From the NCBI GenBank assembly GCA_900762245.1, contig CAAFFR010000050.1, positions 1 to 11,910 on the forward strand: a stretch of DNA of 11,910 bases, in the 5' to 3' direction. This stretch comes from an uncultured Oscillospiraceae bacterium. GTDB taxonomy: Bacteria; Bacillota_A; Clostridia; Oscillospirales; Oscillospiraceae. Below are positions 1 through 6,434 of this stretch, one piece after another; the stretch's first letter is position 1, and each line of letters opens with the position of its first letter. The notes below the pieces were generated by a model that searched no databases, had not been told where the DNA came from, and worked only from the letters and a program-made list of their open reading frames with translations. The translations under genes were made by a program, and so were the position numbers.

Positions 1-22
1 AACCGGTCACCCGGACAGGCTT

Positions 23-75
23 TGTCATTTGCAGGAAATTGCCGCGCCAGTGTGTACACTGGCGCGGCAATGGCA
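23..75. repeat. Shrunken family A palindromic repeat
   Basis: This looks like an internally deleted copy of the repeat found at 791-920, 10512-10636 and 11609-11733. It starts with a degenerate left end resembling TGTCATTGCG and keeps the right-end hairpin. Positions 38-53 pair perfectly with 56-71, giving a 16-bp stem around a GT loop, and then run into the usual end (CAATGGCA here, CAATGACA in the other copies). It lies just past the queT stop codon, so the hairpin could also end or protect the queT transcript, although no T-run follows it on the minus strand. Confidence 0.6.
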
Positions 76-81
76 TGTATA

Positions 82-597
82 TCAATTCACACTTTCAAAA
101 AGCCGCACATCCAGCTTTCGCTTTTTCATGGCCCAGTACAGGGTGGTGCCAAGGGTCAGAAGAACGGCCAGCTCTCCGATGGCCACATAGAGCGCGTTCA
201 TCCAGAAGCCGCCGCCGATGTAGACTGCCAGTTCCCAGCCGACCAGGAGGGCATTGAACAGGGCGGGCATCATCAGGCCCAAAAGGGGAATGCCCTTTAC
301 CGTAACATTCCGGCTCCACCACATGCATTTTGCGGCAAAGTAGCTTGCCAGAGTGCCCACCACAAAATCCAGGGGCAGGGCGGCAGCAAAGGTCAGATTG
401 AAAATCAGACATCCAATGCTCAGACCCATGGCAGCGGCAGGGGTGAAGAAGGCCAGAACGCACAGGGCCTCCGACAGCCGGAACTGGATGGCGAAGGATG
501 TGCTGTTGGGCAGCAGAATATTCTGGAAATGGGTCAGTACAGCGTACAGTGCGGCAATGATGGCTGCATGGACAAGGTGGCGGGTGTATTTTTTCAT
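82..597 (-). CDS. queT: QueT family queuosine-precursor transporter
   Basis: Predicted 171-residue integral membrane protein of the QueT (DUF988/COG4708) family, thought to import queuosine precursors such as preQ1 for tRNA modification. The sequence shows five or six hydrophobic segments, a short cytoplasmic Lys/Arg tail and the family-like stretch IQFRLSEAL near residue 38. The ATG at 597 was chosen over an upstream in-frame start because AGGAGG lies 8 bases before it and because the extra 25 codons would be the regulatory leader itself. Its leader holds a preQ1-I riboswitch, which independently supports the assignment. The gene stands alone, with its own promoter and a hairpin behind it. 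Substrate is inferred from family and riboswitch, not from binding residues. Confidence 0.85.
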   Translation of the reverse strand: MKKYTRHLVHAAIIAALYAVLTHFQNILLPNSTSFAIQFRLSEALCVLAFFTPAAAMGLSIGCLIFNLTFAAALPLDFVVGTLASYFAAKCMWWSRNVTVKGIPLLGLMMPALFNALLVGWELAVYIGGGFWMNALYVAIGELAVLLTLGTTLYWAMKKRKLDVRLFESVN

Positions 598-620
598 AAA
601 AAGTCCTCCTAAAAGAAAAA

Positions 621-641
621 ATGGGTGCAGTCCGCACCCAT
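621..641 (-). terminator. Second terminator-like hairpin in queT leader
   Basis: A perfect 8-bp stem, ATGGGTGC with GCACCCAT around a five-base loop, followed on the minus strand by five Ts, one C, four Ts and then directly by the AGGAGG of queT. It has the form of an intrinsic terminator but lies so close to the ribosome binding site that it might also affect translation. Its 5' arm nearly repeats that of the hairpin at 654-672 (ATGGGYGC). Confidence 0.6.
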
Positions 642-653
642 ACAAAACAAAAA

Positions 654-672
654 ATGAGCGCGAAGCGCCCAT
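654..672 (-). terminator. First terminator hairpin of the preQ1 riboswitch
   Basis: An 8-bp stem, ATGGGCGC with GCGCTCAT (one G-U pair) and a TTC loop, followed on the minus strand by TTTTTG and TTTTG. It comes just after the preQ1 aptamer. Its 5' arm, GGATGG at 674-669, is complementary to CCATCC at 705-700 inside the aptamer, so formation of aptamer and antiterminator would exclude one another. That is the arrangement of a transcription-terminating riboswitch that shuts queT off when preQ1 is plentiful. Confidence 0.7.
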
Positions 673-678
673 CCGATT

Positions 679-717
679 CCCTAGTTTTGTTTACCGACAG
701 GATGGTTACGAACTGTC
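679..717 (-). promoter_or_regulatory. preQ1-I riboswitch aptamer
   Basis: The minus strand carries a 5-bp P1 stem, GACAG with CTGTC (717-713 with 700-696), a 12-base loop containing TTCGTAACC, and an A-rich tail AAACAAAACTAGGG. This order and the wording of loop and tail match the preQ1-I class, whose members have a UAAC-type loop and an AACAAAAC or AAAAAACUA tail. It lies just downstream of a consensus promoter and upstream of two terminator-like hairpins and queT. No covariance model was run, and I did not resolve every P2 pair. Confidence 0.78.
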
Positions 718-735
718 TTATGTGGTTGTGGGGAT

Positions 736-764
736 AGTATACACCATTTGCGCAGAAATGTCAA
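736..764 (-). promoter_or_regulatory. Sigma-A type promoter of queT
   Basis: On the minus strand TTGACA (764-759) and TATACT (741-736) are separated by 17 bases. Transcription would start near 729, about 12 bases before the preQ1 aptamer. This is close to consensus and the only such match in the leader. Confidence 0.8.
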
Positions 765-790
765 ATCTGTTTTTAGTGCGAAAAAACGCA

Positions 791-920
791 TGTCATTGCG
801 AGGAGGGCGAAGCCCGACGTGGCAATCCCCGTCCCAATATCCGGGCAGAACAGGGAAGGACAGCTGCCGGGAATTTGTAGGGGATTGCCACGCCAGTGTG
901 CGCACTGGCCCGCAATGACA
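791..920. repeat. Family A palindromic repeat, copy 1
   Basis: A 130-bp non-coding element bounded by TGTCATTGCG and its complement CGCAATGACA. Inside come a subterminal hairpin at each end (GGGC GAA GCCC on the left, CCAGTGTG CGCACTGG on the right), then the inverted pair GTGGCAATCCCC / GGGGATTGCCAC, then a unique core. It encodes no protein. It lies upstream of the queT promoter and downstream of the aminopeptidase gene. The structure resembles a MITE or a REP/BIME-like element; no target duplication is evident. Confidence 0.85.
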
Positions 921-939
921 TGATTTTGGGACACGCTGA

Positions 940-961
940 AAGGCCCCCATTCGGGGGCCTT
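940..961 (-). terminator. Terminator after the M18 aminopeptidase gene
   Basis: A 9-bp GC-rich stem, AAGGCCCCC with GGGGGCCTT around a four-base loop, begins 6 bases after the stop codon of the aminopeptidase. On the minus strand the stem ends in only TTT, so termination may be modest. Confidence 0.6.
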
Positions 962-967
962 CGGTTG

Positions 968-2353
968 TTATGCCAGATAAATTGCCTTGCAGGCCAGCAT
1001 GGTCATGTAGCAGTCCAGCTTGGAGACCAGCTCCCAGGGAGCGTGCATGTTCAGCACGGGGACGCCGGCATCCACGGTGACGATGTTGCGGTTTGCCATA
1101 TAGGCAGCCACAGTGCCGCCGCCGCCCTGGTCTACCTTGCCCAGGGTTGCGATCTGCCAGAGAACGTTGGCGTTGTCCAGGGTGGTGCGGACATGGCCCA
1201 TGGCCTCAGCGGAAGCGTCGGAAGCGCCGCCCTTGCCCCGGGAACCGGTGTACTTGCAGATGGCAACACCGTAATTCAGCCGGGAGTTGTTGCGCTTGTC
1301 GCAGGTTTCGGCGAAATTGGGGTCAAATGCGTTGGAAACGTCAGCGGACAGGCAGAAGGAAGCCGCGAAGCAGTCTGCCAGCTTGACGCCCTGGGCATCG
1401 CACAGACCGCCGATGAAATGCTCAAAGAACTGGCTCTGCATACCGGAAATGCCGATGGAGCCGATCTCCTCCTTGTCAGCCAGAATGCAGACAGCAGTCT
1501 TGGCAGGCACTTCCAGAGCGAACAGGGCTTCCAGCTCGGCGTAAGCACAGACCCGGTCATCATGGCCGTAGGCGGCAATGAGGCTGCGGTCCAGACCCAC
1601 TTCCCGGCACTTGCCTGCGGGAACAATGGTCAGCTCAGCAGACAGGAAGTCGGCTTCGATGAGGCCATACTTTTCGTTCAGCCACTTGAGGATATTCAGC
1701 TTCACCAGATCAGCGCCCTCACCTTCAATGGGTTCGGTGCCCAGGATCACATTCAGCTGCTCGCCTTCGATGCCCTTGGCCAGAGGCTTCTGCATCTGAT
1801 CGGCAGACAGGTGGATCAGCAGATCAGAGATCATCAGCACGGGATCGGTATCCTCTTCGCCGATGGTAACGGTGATCATAGAGCCGTCCTTGCGGTAAAC
1901 GACGCCGTGGAGTGCCAGAGGCGTGGTGACCCACTGATACTTCTTGATGCCGCCGTAGTAATGGGTCTTGAAGTAAGCGATTTCAGAATCTTCGTACAGG
2001 GGATTGGGCTTCAGGTCCATCCGGGGAGAATCCACATGGGCGGCGCAGATATTGACACCCTTGGCCAGAGATTCCTGTCCAATCACAGCCAGAGCAATGG
2101 CCTTGTTGTGGTTATTGTAGTAGATCTTGTCGCCGGGCTTGGCATCCATGCCGGGGACAAAGGGCTTGAAGCCCAGCTTTTCCGCCTCGGCAACGGTCCA
2201 GGCAGTGGCTTCCCGTTCGGTCTTGCATACGTCCATGAAGGACATGTAGCGCTTGATGTAGGCATTCATATCCTCCCGCTGCTGGGCGGTGAGGGCGGCG
2301 TATCCGTTTTTGGGGGACATCATCAGGGATTCCCGCAGTTCTTCGGTGGTCAT
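968..2353 (-). CDS. M18 family aminopeptidase
   Basis: Predicted 461-residue cytoplasmic zinc aminopeptidase of peptidase family M18 (aspartyl aminopeptidase, yeast aminopeptidase I and bacterial relatives), which removes N-terminal residues from peptides. The expected metal ligands are present in order: His106 in HVDSPRMDLKPNPL, Asp265 in GHDDRVCAY, the Glu295-Glu296 pair in KEEIGS, Asp338 in SADVSNAFD and His437 in LNMHAPWE. Length is normal for the bacterial branch. The ATG at 2353 was chosen because AAAAGGAGA precedes it by about 9 bases; a TTG 8 codons upstream lies across that site. A possible promoter lies in the end of coaE, 60 bp upstream, with a GC-rich hairpin in between. The preferred substrate residue cannot be read from sequence, so I give no gene symbol. 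Confidence 0.92.
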   Translation of the reverse strand: MTTEELRESLMMSPKNGYAALTAQQREDMNAYIKRYMSFMDVCKTEREATAWTVAEAEKLGFKPFVPGMDAKPGDKIYYNNHNKAIALAVIGQESLAKGVNICAAHVDSPRMDLKPNPLYEDSEIAYFKTHYYGGIKKYQWVTTPLALHGVVYRKDGSMITVTIGEEDTDPVLMISDLLIHLSADQMQKPLAKGIEGEQLNVILGTEPIEGEGADLVKLNILKWLNEKYGLIEADFLSAELTIVPAGKCREVGLDRSLIAAYGHDDRVCAYAELEALFALEVPAKTAVCILADKEEIGSIGISGMQSQFFEHFIGGLCDAQGVKLADCFAASFCLSADVSNAFDPNFAETCDKRNNSRLNYGVAICKYTGSRGKGGASDASAEAMGHVRTTLDNANVLWQIATLGKVDQGGGGTVAAYMANRNIVTVDAGVPVLNMHAPWELVSKLDCYMTMLACKAIYLA

Positions 2354-2387
2354 AGGTAGTTCTCTCCTTTTGCTCAAAGTAAAGAAT

Positions 2388-2409
2388 CGGCGGGAGAAAC
2401 CTCCCGCCG
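2388..2409 (-). terminator. GC-rich hairpin between coaE and the aminopeptidase
   Basis: A perfect 9-bp stem, CGGCGGGAG with CTCCCGCCG and a four-base loop, starts 4 bases after the coaE stop codon. On the minus strand it is followed by ATTCTTTAC, a weak T-run. It may terminate the sua5-coaE transcript, or, if the promoter at 2424-2451 is used, form the first structure of the aminopeptidase leader. Confidence 0.5.
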
Positions 2410-2413
2410 TCGG

Positions 2414-3061
2414 TTATTCTTTTATTATACCGAGATCCGACAAAAATGCAATACATTTATTGTGGAATTGCATCGATGTTCCATTGTTTTCCAGGATACA
2501 ATCACACCGGTCCCGGAACCAGTCTTCATCATGCTGTGCAGCAATGCGGTTTTTTGCATATTCCTCGGAAATATTGTCCCGTTTCTGTAATCTTTGAACC
2601 CGTTCCGCAAAGGGCGCGGTGACAGCTACAGTGATATTGCAAAATTGAGAAAGATTTCCTTCAAAAAGAGCGATGGCATCAATGGCGGCCAGGGCGGGTT
2701 TTTCCGTATCGAGCCGGCGCTGAACCTCATGCCGCACGGCACCGTGGGTGATGCGGTTCAGGTCCTCCAGCGCGGAGGCATCGGAAAAAACGATCTGCCC
2801 CAAGACTTTTCGCTGCAAAGCTCCATTACGCACCGTGCCGGGAAAGCGGGCTTCAATGTCAGACAGCAGTTTTTTGTCCGTTTTCAGCAGGTCGTGGTAA
2901 ATGGCATCGCAGTCCAGCACCAGTCCCCCCTGGTCCCGGATCACATTCAGCAACGTGGTTTTACCGCAGCCGGTGCCGCCGGTGATTCCGATGACAAGGC
3001 CCCTTTGCGCAAAGGGGGCTGTCAGCGAAGCTGACTGGGGGATTGTATTGTGCCGATACAT
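2414..3061 (-). CDS. coaE: Dephospho-CoA kinase
   Basis: Predicted 215-residue P-loop kinase that phosphorylates dephospho-CoA in the last step of coenzyme A synthesis. The Walker A loop GGTGCGKTT is at residues 28-36, LDCDAIYH at 49-56 carries the substrate-binding acidic pair, and the lid-like RVQRLQKRDNISEEYAKNRI follows at about 154-173. Members usually reach the P-loop within about 10 residues of the start. Here the first 21 residues are extra and are encoded by the palindromic element at 2997-3110. The start ATG at 3061 overlaps the stop codon of the upstream gene (TAATG), with GGAGGGG 5 bases before it, so the two are probably translationally coupled. No ATG, GTG or TTG lies at the place where a usual start would be. 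A GTG at 3088 is less likely. Confidence 0.92.
   Translation of the reverse strand: MYRHNTIPQSASLTAPFAQRGLVIGITGGTGCGKTTLLNVIRDQGGLVLDCDAIYHDLLKTDKKLLSDIEARFPGTVRNGALQRKVLGQIVFSDASALEDLNRITHGAVRHEVQRRLDTEKPALAAIDAIALFEGNLSQFCNITVAVTAPFAERVQRLQKRDNISEEYAKNRIAAQHDEDWFRDRCDCILENNGTSMQFHNKCIAFLSDLGIIKE
2424..2451 (-). promoter_or_regulatory. Possible aminopeptidase promoter inside the end of coaE
   Basis: On the minus strand TATAAT (2429-2424) is a perfect -10 box, and a weak -35 candidate TTGCAT (2451-2446) lies 16 bases upstream. It overlaps the last codons of coaE. Transcription would start near 2417, ahead of the hairpin at 2388-2409. The -35 matches only in TTG, so this rests mainly on the -10. 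Confidence 0.4.
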
Positions 3062-3110
3062 TACAACCCCTCCGCCCCTTCGGGGCACCTCCCCTTACAC
3101 AGGGGAGGCT
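2997..3110. repeat. Family B palindromic element across the sua5-coaE junction
   Basis: About 114 bp built of four hairpins in mirror order: CCCCTTTGC GCAAAGGGG (3000-3017), GTCAGC GAA GCTGAC (3021-3035), GCCCC TTC GGGGC (3074-3086) and CCTCCCC with GGGGAGG (3088-3108). Between the inner pair lie GGGGGATTGTA and its rough inverse TTACAACCCCTCC. I recognise the outer sequences as a kind of intergenic repeat common in gut Clostridia. Here it is translated. It encodes the last 16 residues of the Sua5 protein and the first 21 of CoaE, and it supplies the stop codon, Shine-Dalgarno sequence and ATG. Confidence 0.85.
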
Positions 3111-4140
3111 CATATGACTCCGCGTCCACAATGTGGAAGGCAGCCGCCTTCTTCAGCCGGTTCTGCACCGCATAGGCCACACCGCCGCCCACAGGACACC
3201 GGGCATAGACCTGATGGATGGAAGGGTCATCCAGTTCCCGCAACGCGGCAAACAGACCGGCGGACAGGGTGTTCACATCGGCCTCCTGGCCGTAGGACAG
3301 GGGATTGCAGCCTTCGTACAGGGGCAGCTCTTCCTCAAAGCACAGTACCCGGTCGCCGGGCTCGAAATGGGCCCGGATATAGGCGGCAGCTTTTTCACGG
3401 GAACCGGAAACGATGACCACCGGCTCCGAGGGGGCATAGTGGCGGTACTTCATGCCGGGGGCCTTCACCACTTCATCCTTGCCGATCTGAGCGGTGACAG
3501 CCTTGTCCACCACCAGATCCCCCAGCACCTCCAGCAGCTGCTCGGGGGTAACACCGCCGGGACGCAGCAGCCGGGGCCGCTCCTCCGTCAGGTCCACGAT
3601 GGTGGATTCCACACCTACCCGGCAGGCGCCGCCGTCCACCACAGCGGCGATCTTTCCGTCGTGGTCATGAAGGACATGCTCTGCGGTGGTGGTGGAGGGC
3701 TTGCCGGAAATATTGGCAGAGGGGGCCGCGATGGGCACACCGGACAGCCGGATGATCTCCCGGGTGACGGCATTGTCAGGGCAGCGGACAGCCACGGTGG
3801 ACAGACCGCCGGTGGTGCGCTTGGGGACGATGTCCCGGGCAGGCAGCACAATGGTCAGAGGACCGGGCCAGAATTTTTCCGCCAGGTCATAGGCCTTCTG
3901 AGGGATATGATGGCAGAACAGCTCCATCTGCTCCGGGCCGGAAATGTGCAAAATCAAAGGATTGTCCTGGGGACGGCCCTTGGCGATAAAGATCTTGGCA
4001 ACGGCATTTTCGTCCAGACCGTTGGCGCCGAGACCGTAAACAGTCTCCGTGGGAATGGCTACCAGCTCGCCGCTGCGGATCATTTCCGCGGCGAATTTTG
4101 GGGTTTCGGCATCCACGGAAGATAATAGTAATGTTTTCAT
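3061..4140 (-). CDS. Threonylcarbamoyl-AMP synthase, Sua5 type
   Basis: Predicted 359-residue cytoplasmic enzyme (Sua5/YwlC) that makes L-threonylcarbamoyl-AMP from threonine, bicarbonate and ATP, the first step of the t6A modification at position 37 of ANN-decoding tRNAs. The YrdC-like domain fills about residues 10-210, with IPTETVYGLG (29-38), KGRPQDNPL (54-62) and SVP-type APSANISGKPS (139-149). The linker KAPGMKYRHYAP (226-237) leads into the C-terminal Sua5 domain, which should end near residue 335. The last 16 residues, rich in Pro, Gly and Cys, are encoded by the palindromic element at 2997-3110. The ATG at 4140 follows AAGGAGG by 8 bases. It overlaps coaE by one base. I found no convincing promoter; an inverted repeat sits just upstream. 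Confidence 0.93.
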   Translation of the reverse strand: MKTLLLSSVDAETPKFAAEMIRSGELVAIPTETVYGLGANGLDENAVAKIFIAKGRPQDNPLILHISGPEQMELFCHHIPQKAYDLAEKFWPGPLTIVLPARDIVPKRTTGGLSTVAVRCPDNAVTREIIRLSGVPIAAPSANISGKPSTTTAEHVLHDHDGKIAAVVDGGACRVGVESTIVDLTEERPRLLRPGGVTPEQLLEVLGDLVVDKAVTAQIGKDEVVKAPGMKYRHYAPSEPVVIVSGSREKAAAYIRAHFEPGDRVLCFEEELPLYEGCNPLSYGQEADVNTLSAGLFAALRELDDPSIHQVYARCPVGGGVAYAVQNRLKKAAAFHIVDAESYEPPLCKGRCPEGAEGL

Positions 4141-4167
4141 AGTATTCGCCTCCTTGGGCGGAAATGC

Positions 4168-4269
4168 AGTTGACAATGGACAGTTGACAGTTATGGTGTT
4201 GCCTGCGGCAATGAATCTGAATCAATCGGCAAAGCCGATACCTTAACTGTAAATTGTCAACTGTCAACT
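4168..4269. repeat. Family C inverted repeat upstream of sua5
   Basis: Two 30-base arms at 4168-4197 and 4240-4269 match as an inverted repeat in 25 of 30 positions. Both arms carry repeated AGTTGACA units. The 42-bp centre is unrelated and non-coding, with a small hairpin ATCGGC AAA GCCGAT (4224-4238). On the minus strand the element ends 10 bases before the sua5 Shine-Dalgarno sequence. The right arm holds two TTGACA words in minus orientation, which equal a -35 consensus, but no good -10 box lies 16-18 bases away from either. Confidence 0.75.
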
Positions 4270-4271
4270 CT

Positions 4272-4302
4272 AAAAAAGGAGCAGCTTTCGCTGCTCCTTT
4301 TT
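4272..4302 (-). terminator. Strong terminator after tpiA
   Basis: The 8-bp stem GGAGCAGC with GCTGCTCC and a tetraloop TTTC is flanked by A6 and T5, so it works as a terminator on either strand. On the minus strand it reads GAAA loop then TTTTTT, 8 bases after the tpiA stop codon. It closes the trmL-pgk-tpiA unit. Confidence 0.92.
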
Positions 4303-4309
4303 CGGAAAC

Positions 4310-5089
4310 TTAAGCGGTGGGCTGGTTGGCTGCCTCAATGATCTTGACGAACTTCTCGGGAACCAGGGAAGCGCCGCCGATGAGGCCGCCATCGATGTCG
4401 GGCTGAGCCAGCAGCTCGAAAGCGTTCTTCTCGTTCATGGAGCCGCCGTACAGGATGGAGATAGCACGGGCGTTCTTGGAGGAGTACAGCTTGCGGACAA
4501 CGCTGCGGATCATCTCGCAGACTTCCTCAGCCTGCTCGGGGGTAGCGGTCAGGCCGGTGCCGATGGCCCAGATGGGCTCGTAGGCGATGATGACCTTGCG
4601 GATCTTGTCTTCGGGAACGCCAGCCAGACCCAGCTTGATCTGCATGGTGATGTGCTCGGCAGTGATGCCGGCCTCACGCTGTGCCAGGGTCTCGCCGCAG
4701 CACATGATGGGGATCAGGCCTGCGTCCAGAGCAGCCAGGACCTTTGCACTGACATCCGCGTCGGTCTCACCGTACATCTCACGGCGCTCGGAGTGGCCGA
4801 TGATGACGTACTTGCAGCCTGCGTCGGTCAGCATAGCGGTGGACAGCTCGCCGGTGTAGGCGCCGCTGGCCTTGGCGTTGCAGTTCTCAGCGCCGATGCC
4901 CACGCGGGTCTCACGCATAGCGCGGACAGCAGCGGGGATGCAGACAGCGGGGACGCACAGAGCGACATCGCACCAGCGGCCCTTGGGCATGATGGCCTTC
5001 AGCTGGGTCATAAACTCCTTGGTCTCGGAGGGAGTCTTGTTCATCTTCCAGTTGCCGGCAATAACGGTCTTACGATACTTTCTATTCAT
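4310..5089 (-). CDS. tpiA: Triosephosphate isomerase
   Basis: Predicted 259-residue cytoplasmic TIM-barrel enzyme that interconverts dihydroxyacetone phosphate and glyceraldehyde 3-phosphate in glycolysis. The catalytic set is complete: Asn13 and Lys15 in AGNWKMN, His99 in IGHSERR, Glu171 in AYEPIWAIGTG (the last part being the mobile loop), and the phosphate-binding ILYGGS and GGLIGGASL near the C-terminus. Length is normal. The ATG at 5089 is preceded by AAAGGA and, slightly farther, GGAGA. It lies 114 bp downstream of pgk, without a recognisable promoter in between but with two stem-loops, so co-transcription with pgk is likely. A strong terminator follows. Confidence 0.97.
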   Translation of the reverse strand: MNRKYRKTVIAGNWKMNKTPSETKEFMTQLKAIMPKGRWCDVALCVPAVCIPAAVRAMRETRVGIGAENCNAKASGAYTGELSTAMLTDAGCKYVIIGHSERREMYGETDADVSAKVLAALDAGLIPIMCCGETLAQREAGITAEHITMQIKLGLAGVPEDKIRKVIIAYEPIWAIGTGLTATPEQAEEVCEMIRSVVRKLYSSKNARAISILYGGSMNEKNAFELLAQPDIDGGLIGGASLVPEKFVKIIEAANQPTA

Positions 5090-5115
5090 TTTTTTCCTTT
5101 TCTCCTTTATTGCAA

Positions 5116-5185
5116 CATCAGAAGCTGGGGTGAGCTTCGATGTGAATTGACAAAGTTATGTAGGGGAGGGTCAAAGACCCTCCCT
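5116..5185 (-). other. Two stem-loops in the pgk-tpiA spacer
   Basis: The 114-bp spacer holds GGGAGGGTC AAA GACCCTCCC (9 bp, 5164-5184) soon after the pgk stop and a second stem GAAGCT with AGCTTC (5121-5138), extendable by CATC/GATG with one bulged A. Neither is followed by a T-run on the minus strand. They could be sites where the mRNA is stabilised or cut between pgk and tpiA. That role is a guess. Confidence 0.5.
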
Positions 5186-5203
5186 GCGGACAATCTGTAA
5201 AAA

Positions 5204-6403
5204 TTACTTATCCTGCAGGCAGGCGATGCCGGGCAGCTCCAGGCCTTCCAGGAACTCCAGGGAAGCGCCGCCGCCGGTGGAGATGTGGGTGATCTTGTCA
5301 GCAAAGCCCAGCTGCTCGCAGGCTGCTGCGCTGTCGCCGCCGCCAACGATGGTGATGGCATCGGAATCAGCCAGAGCCTGAGCCATGGCGATGGTGCCCT
5401 TAGCCAGAGTGGGGTTCTCGAAGACACCCATGGGGCCGTTCCAGACAACGGTCTTGGCATTCTTCACGGCGTCAGCGAAGATGGCAGCGGTCTGCTCACC
5501 GATATCCAGGCCTTCCTTGGTGTCGGGAATGGCATCCACAGCCACGGTCTCGACCTCCACGGGGCCGTCAATGGGAGAGGGGAAGGAATCAGCGACCACA
5601 ACGTCAACGGGCAGCAGCAGGTTGACACCGTTGGCCTCAGCCTTGGCCATCATTTCCTTGCAGTAGTCGATCTTGCTCTCGTCCAGCAGGGACTTGCCGA
5701 CAGTGTAGCCCTTGGCAGCTGCGAAGGTGTAAGCCATACCGCCGCCGATGATCAGGGTGTCTACCTTCTCCAGCAGGTTGTTGATAACGTTCAGCTTGTC
5801 AGCGACCTTAGCACCGCCCAGAATGGCGACGAAGGGACGCTCGGGGTTAGCCAGAGCCTTGCCCATGATGGAGACTTCCTTCTCCACCAGGTAGCCGCAG
5901 ACAGCGGGCAGATAGTCAGCCACGCCGGCGGTGGAAGAGTGAGCGCGGTGTGCGGTGCCGAAGGCATCGTTGACGAAAACATCAGCCAGATCGGCCAGAG
6001 CCTTGCTCAGCTCGGGATCGTTCTTGGTTTCGCCCTTGATGTAACGGGTGTTCTCCAGCAGCATGACCTGGCCTTCCTGCAGGGCAGCGGCCTTAGCCTT
6101 GGCATCCTCACCGGCAACGTCAGCAGCCATGATGACTTCCTGACCCAGCAGCTCGGACAGACGGTCAGCGACGATCTTCAGGGACAGCTCGGGTTTCCAC
6201 TCACCCTTGGGCTTGCCCATGTGGGAGCACAGGATGACCTTTGCCTTGTTGGCGACCAGGTACTGGATGGTGGGCAGGGCGGCAACAATACGCTTGTCGG
6301 AAGTGATCTTGCCAGCCTTGGTGGGAACGTTGAAGTCGCAGCGGCACAAAACGCGCTTGCCGGCTACTTCGATATCCTCGATGGACTTTTTGTTGTAATT
6401 CAT
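5204..6403 (-). CDS. pgk: Phosphoglycerate kinase
   Basis: Predicted 399-residue cytoplasmic enzyme that transfers a phosphate from 1,3-bisphosphoglycerate to ADP in glycolysis. Visible family motifs in order: DFNVP (23-27), Arg38 in [17 protein letters not shown] (60-67), LLENTRY (115-121), [12 protein letters not shown] (146-157), GGAKVADK (196-203), WNGPMGVFE (321-329), GGGDSAAA (354-361) and [13 protein letters not shown] (375-387), which covers both the substrate and the nucleotide domain. Length and motifs are complete. The ATG at 6403 follows GGAGG by 7 bases. It starts 31 bp after trmL with no room for its own promoter, and leads into tpiA. The usual partner gapA is not in the window. 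Confidence 0.98.
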   Translation of the reverse strand: MNYNKKSIEDIEVAGKRVLCRCDFNVPTKAGKITSDKRIVAALPTIQYLVANKAKVILCSHMGKPKGEWKPELSLKIVADRLSELLGQEVIMAADVAGEDAKAKAAALQEGQVMLLENTRYIKGETKNDPELSKALADLADVFVNDAFGTAHRAHSSTAGVADYLPAVCGYLVEKEVSIMGKALANPERPFVAILGGAKVADKLNVINNLLEKVDTLIIGGGMAYTFAAAKGYTVGKSLLDESKIDYCKEMMAKAEANGVNLLLPVDVVVADSFPSPIDGPVEVETVAVDAIPDTKEGLDIGEQTAAIFADAVKNAKTVVWNGPMGVFENPTLAKGTIAMAQALADSDAITIVGGGDSAAACEQLGFADKITHISTGGGASLEFLEGLELPGIACLQDK

Positions 6404-6434
6404 AGTAAATCCTCCAATTTAAATAAAATGGGAA

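Noticed and set aside
896..2359. Long plus-strand open frame opposite the aminopeptidase gene
   Set aside because: It is antisense to a complete M18 gene with all metal ligands, lacks a ribosome binding site and has no recognisable motif; high GC makes such mirror frames common.
3062..3088. GTG start for CoaE at 3088
   Set aside because: The ATG at 3061 has GGAGGGG at good spacing and the typical TAATG overlap with the upstream stop codon.
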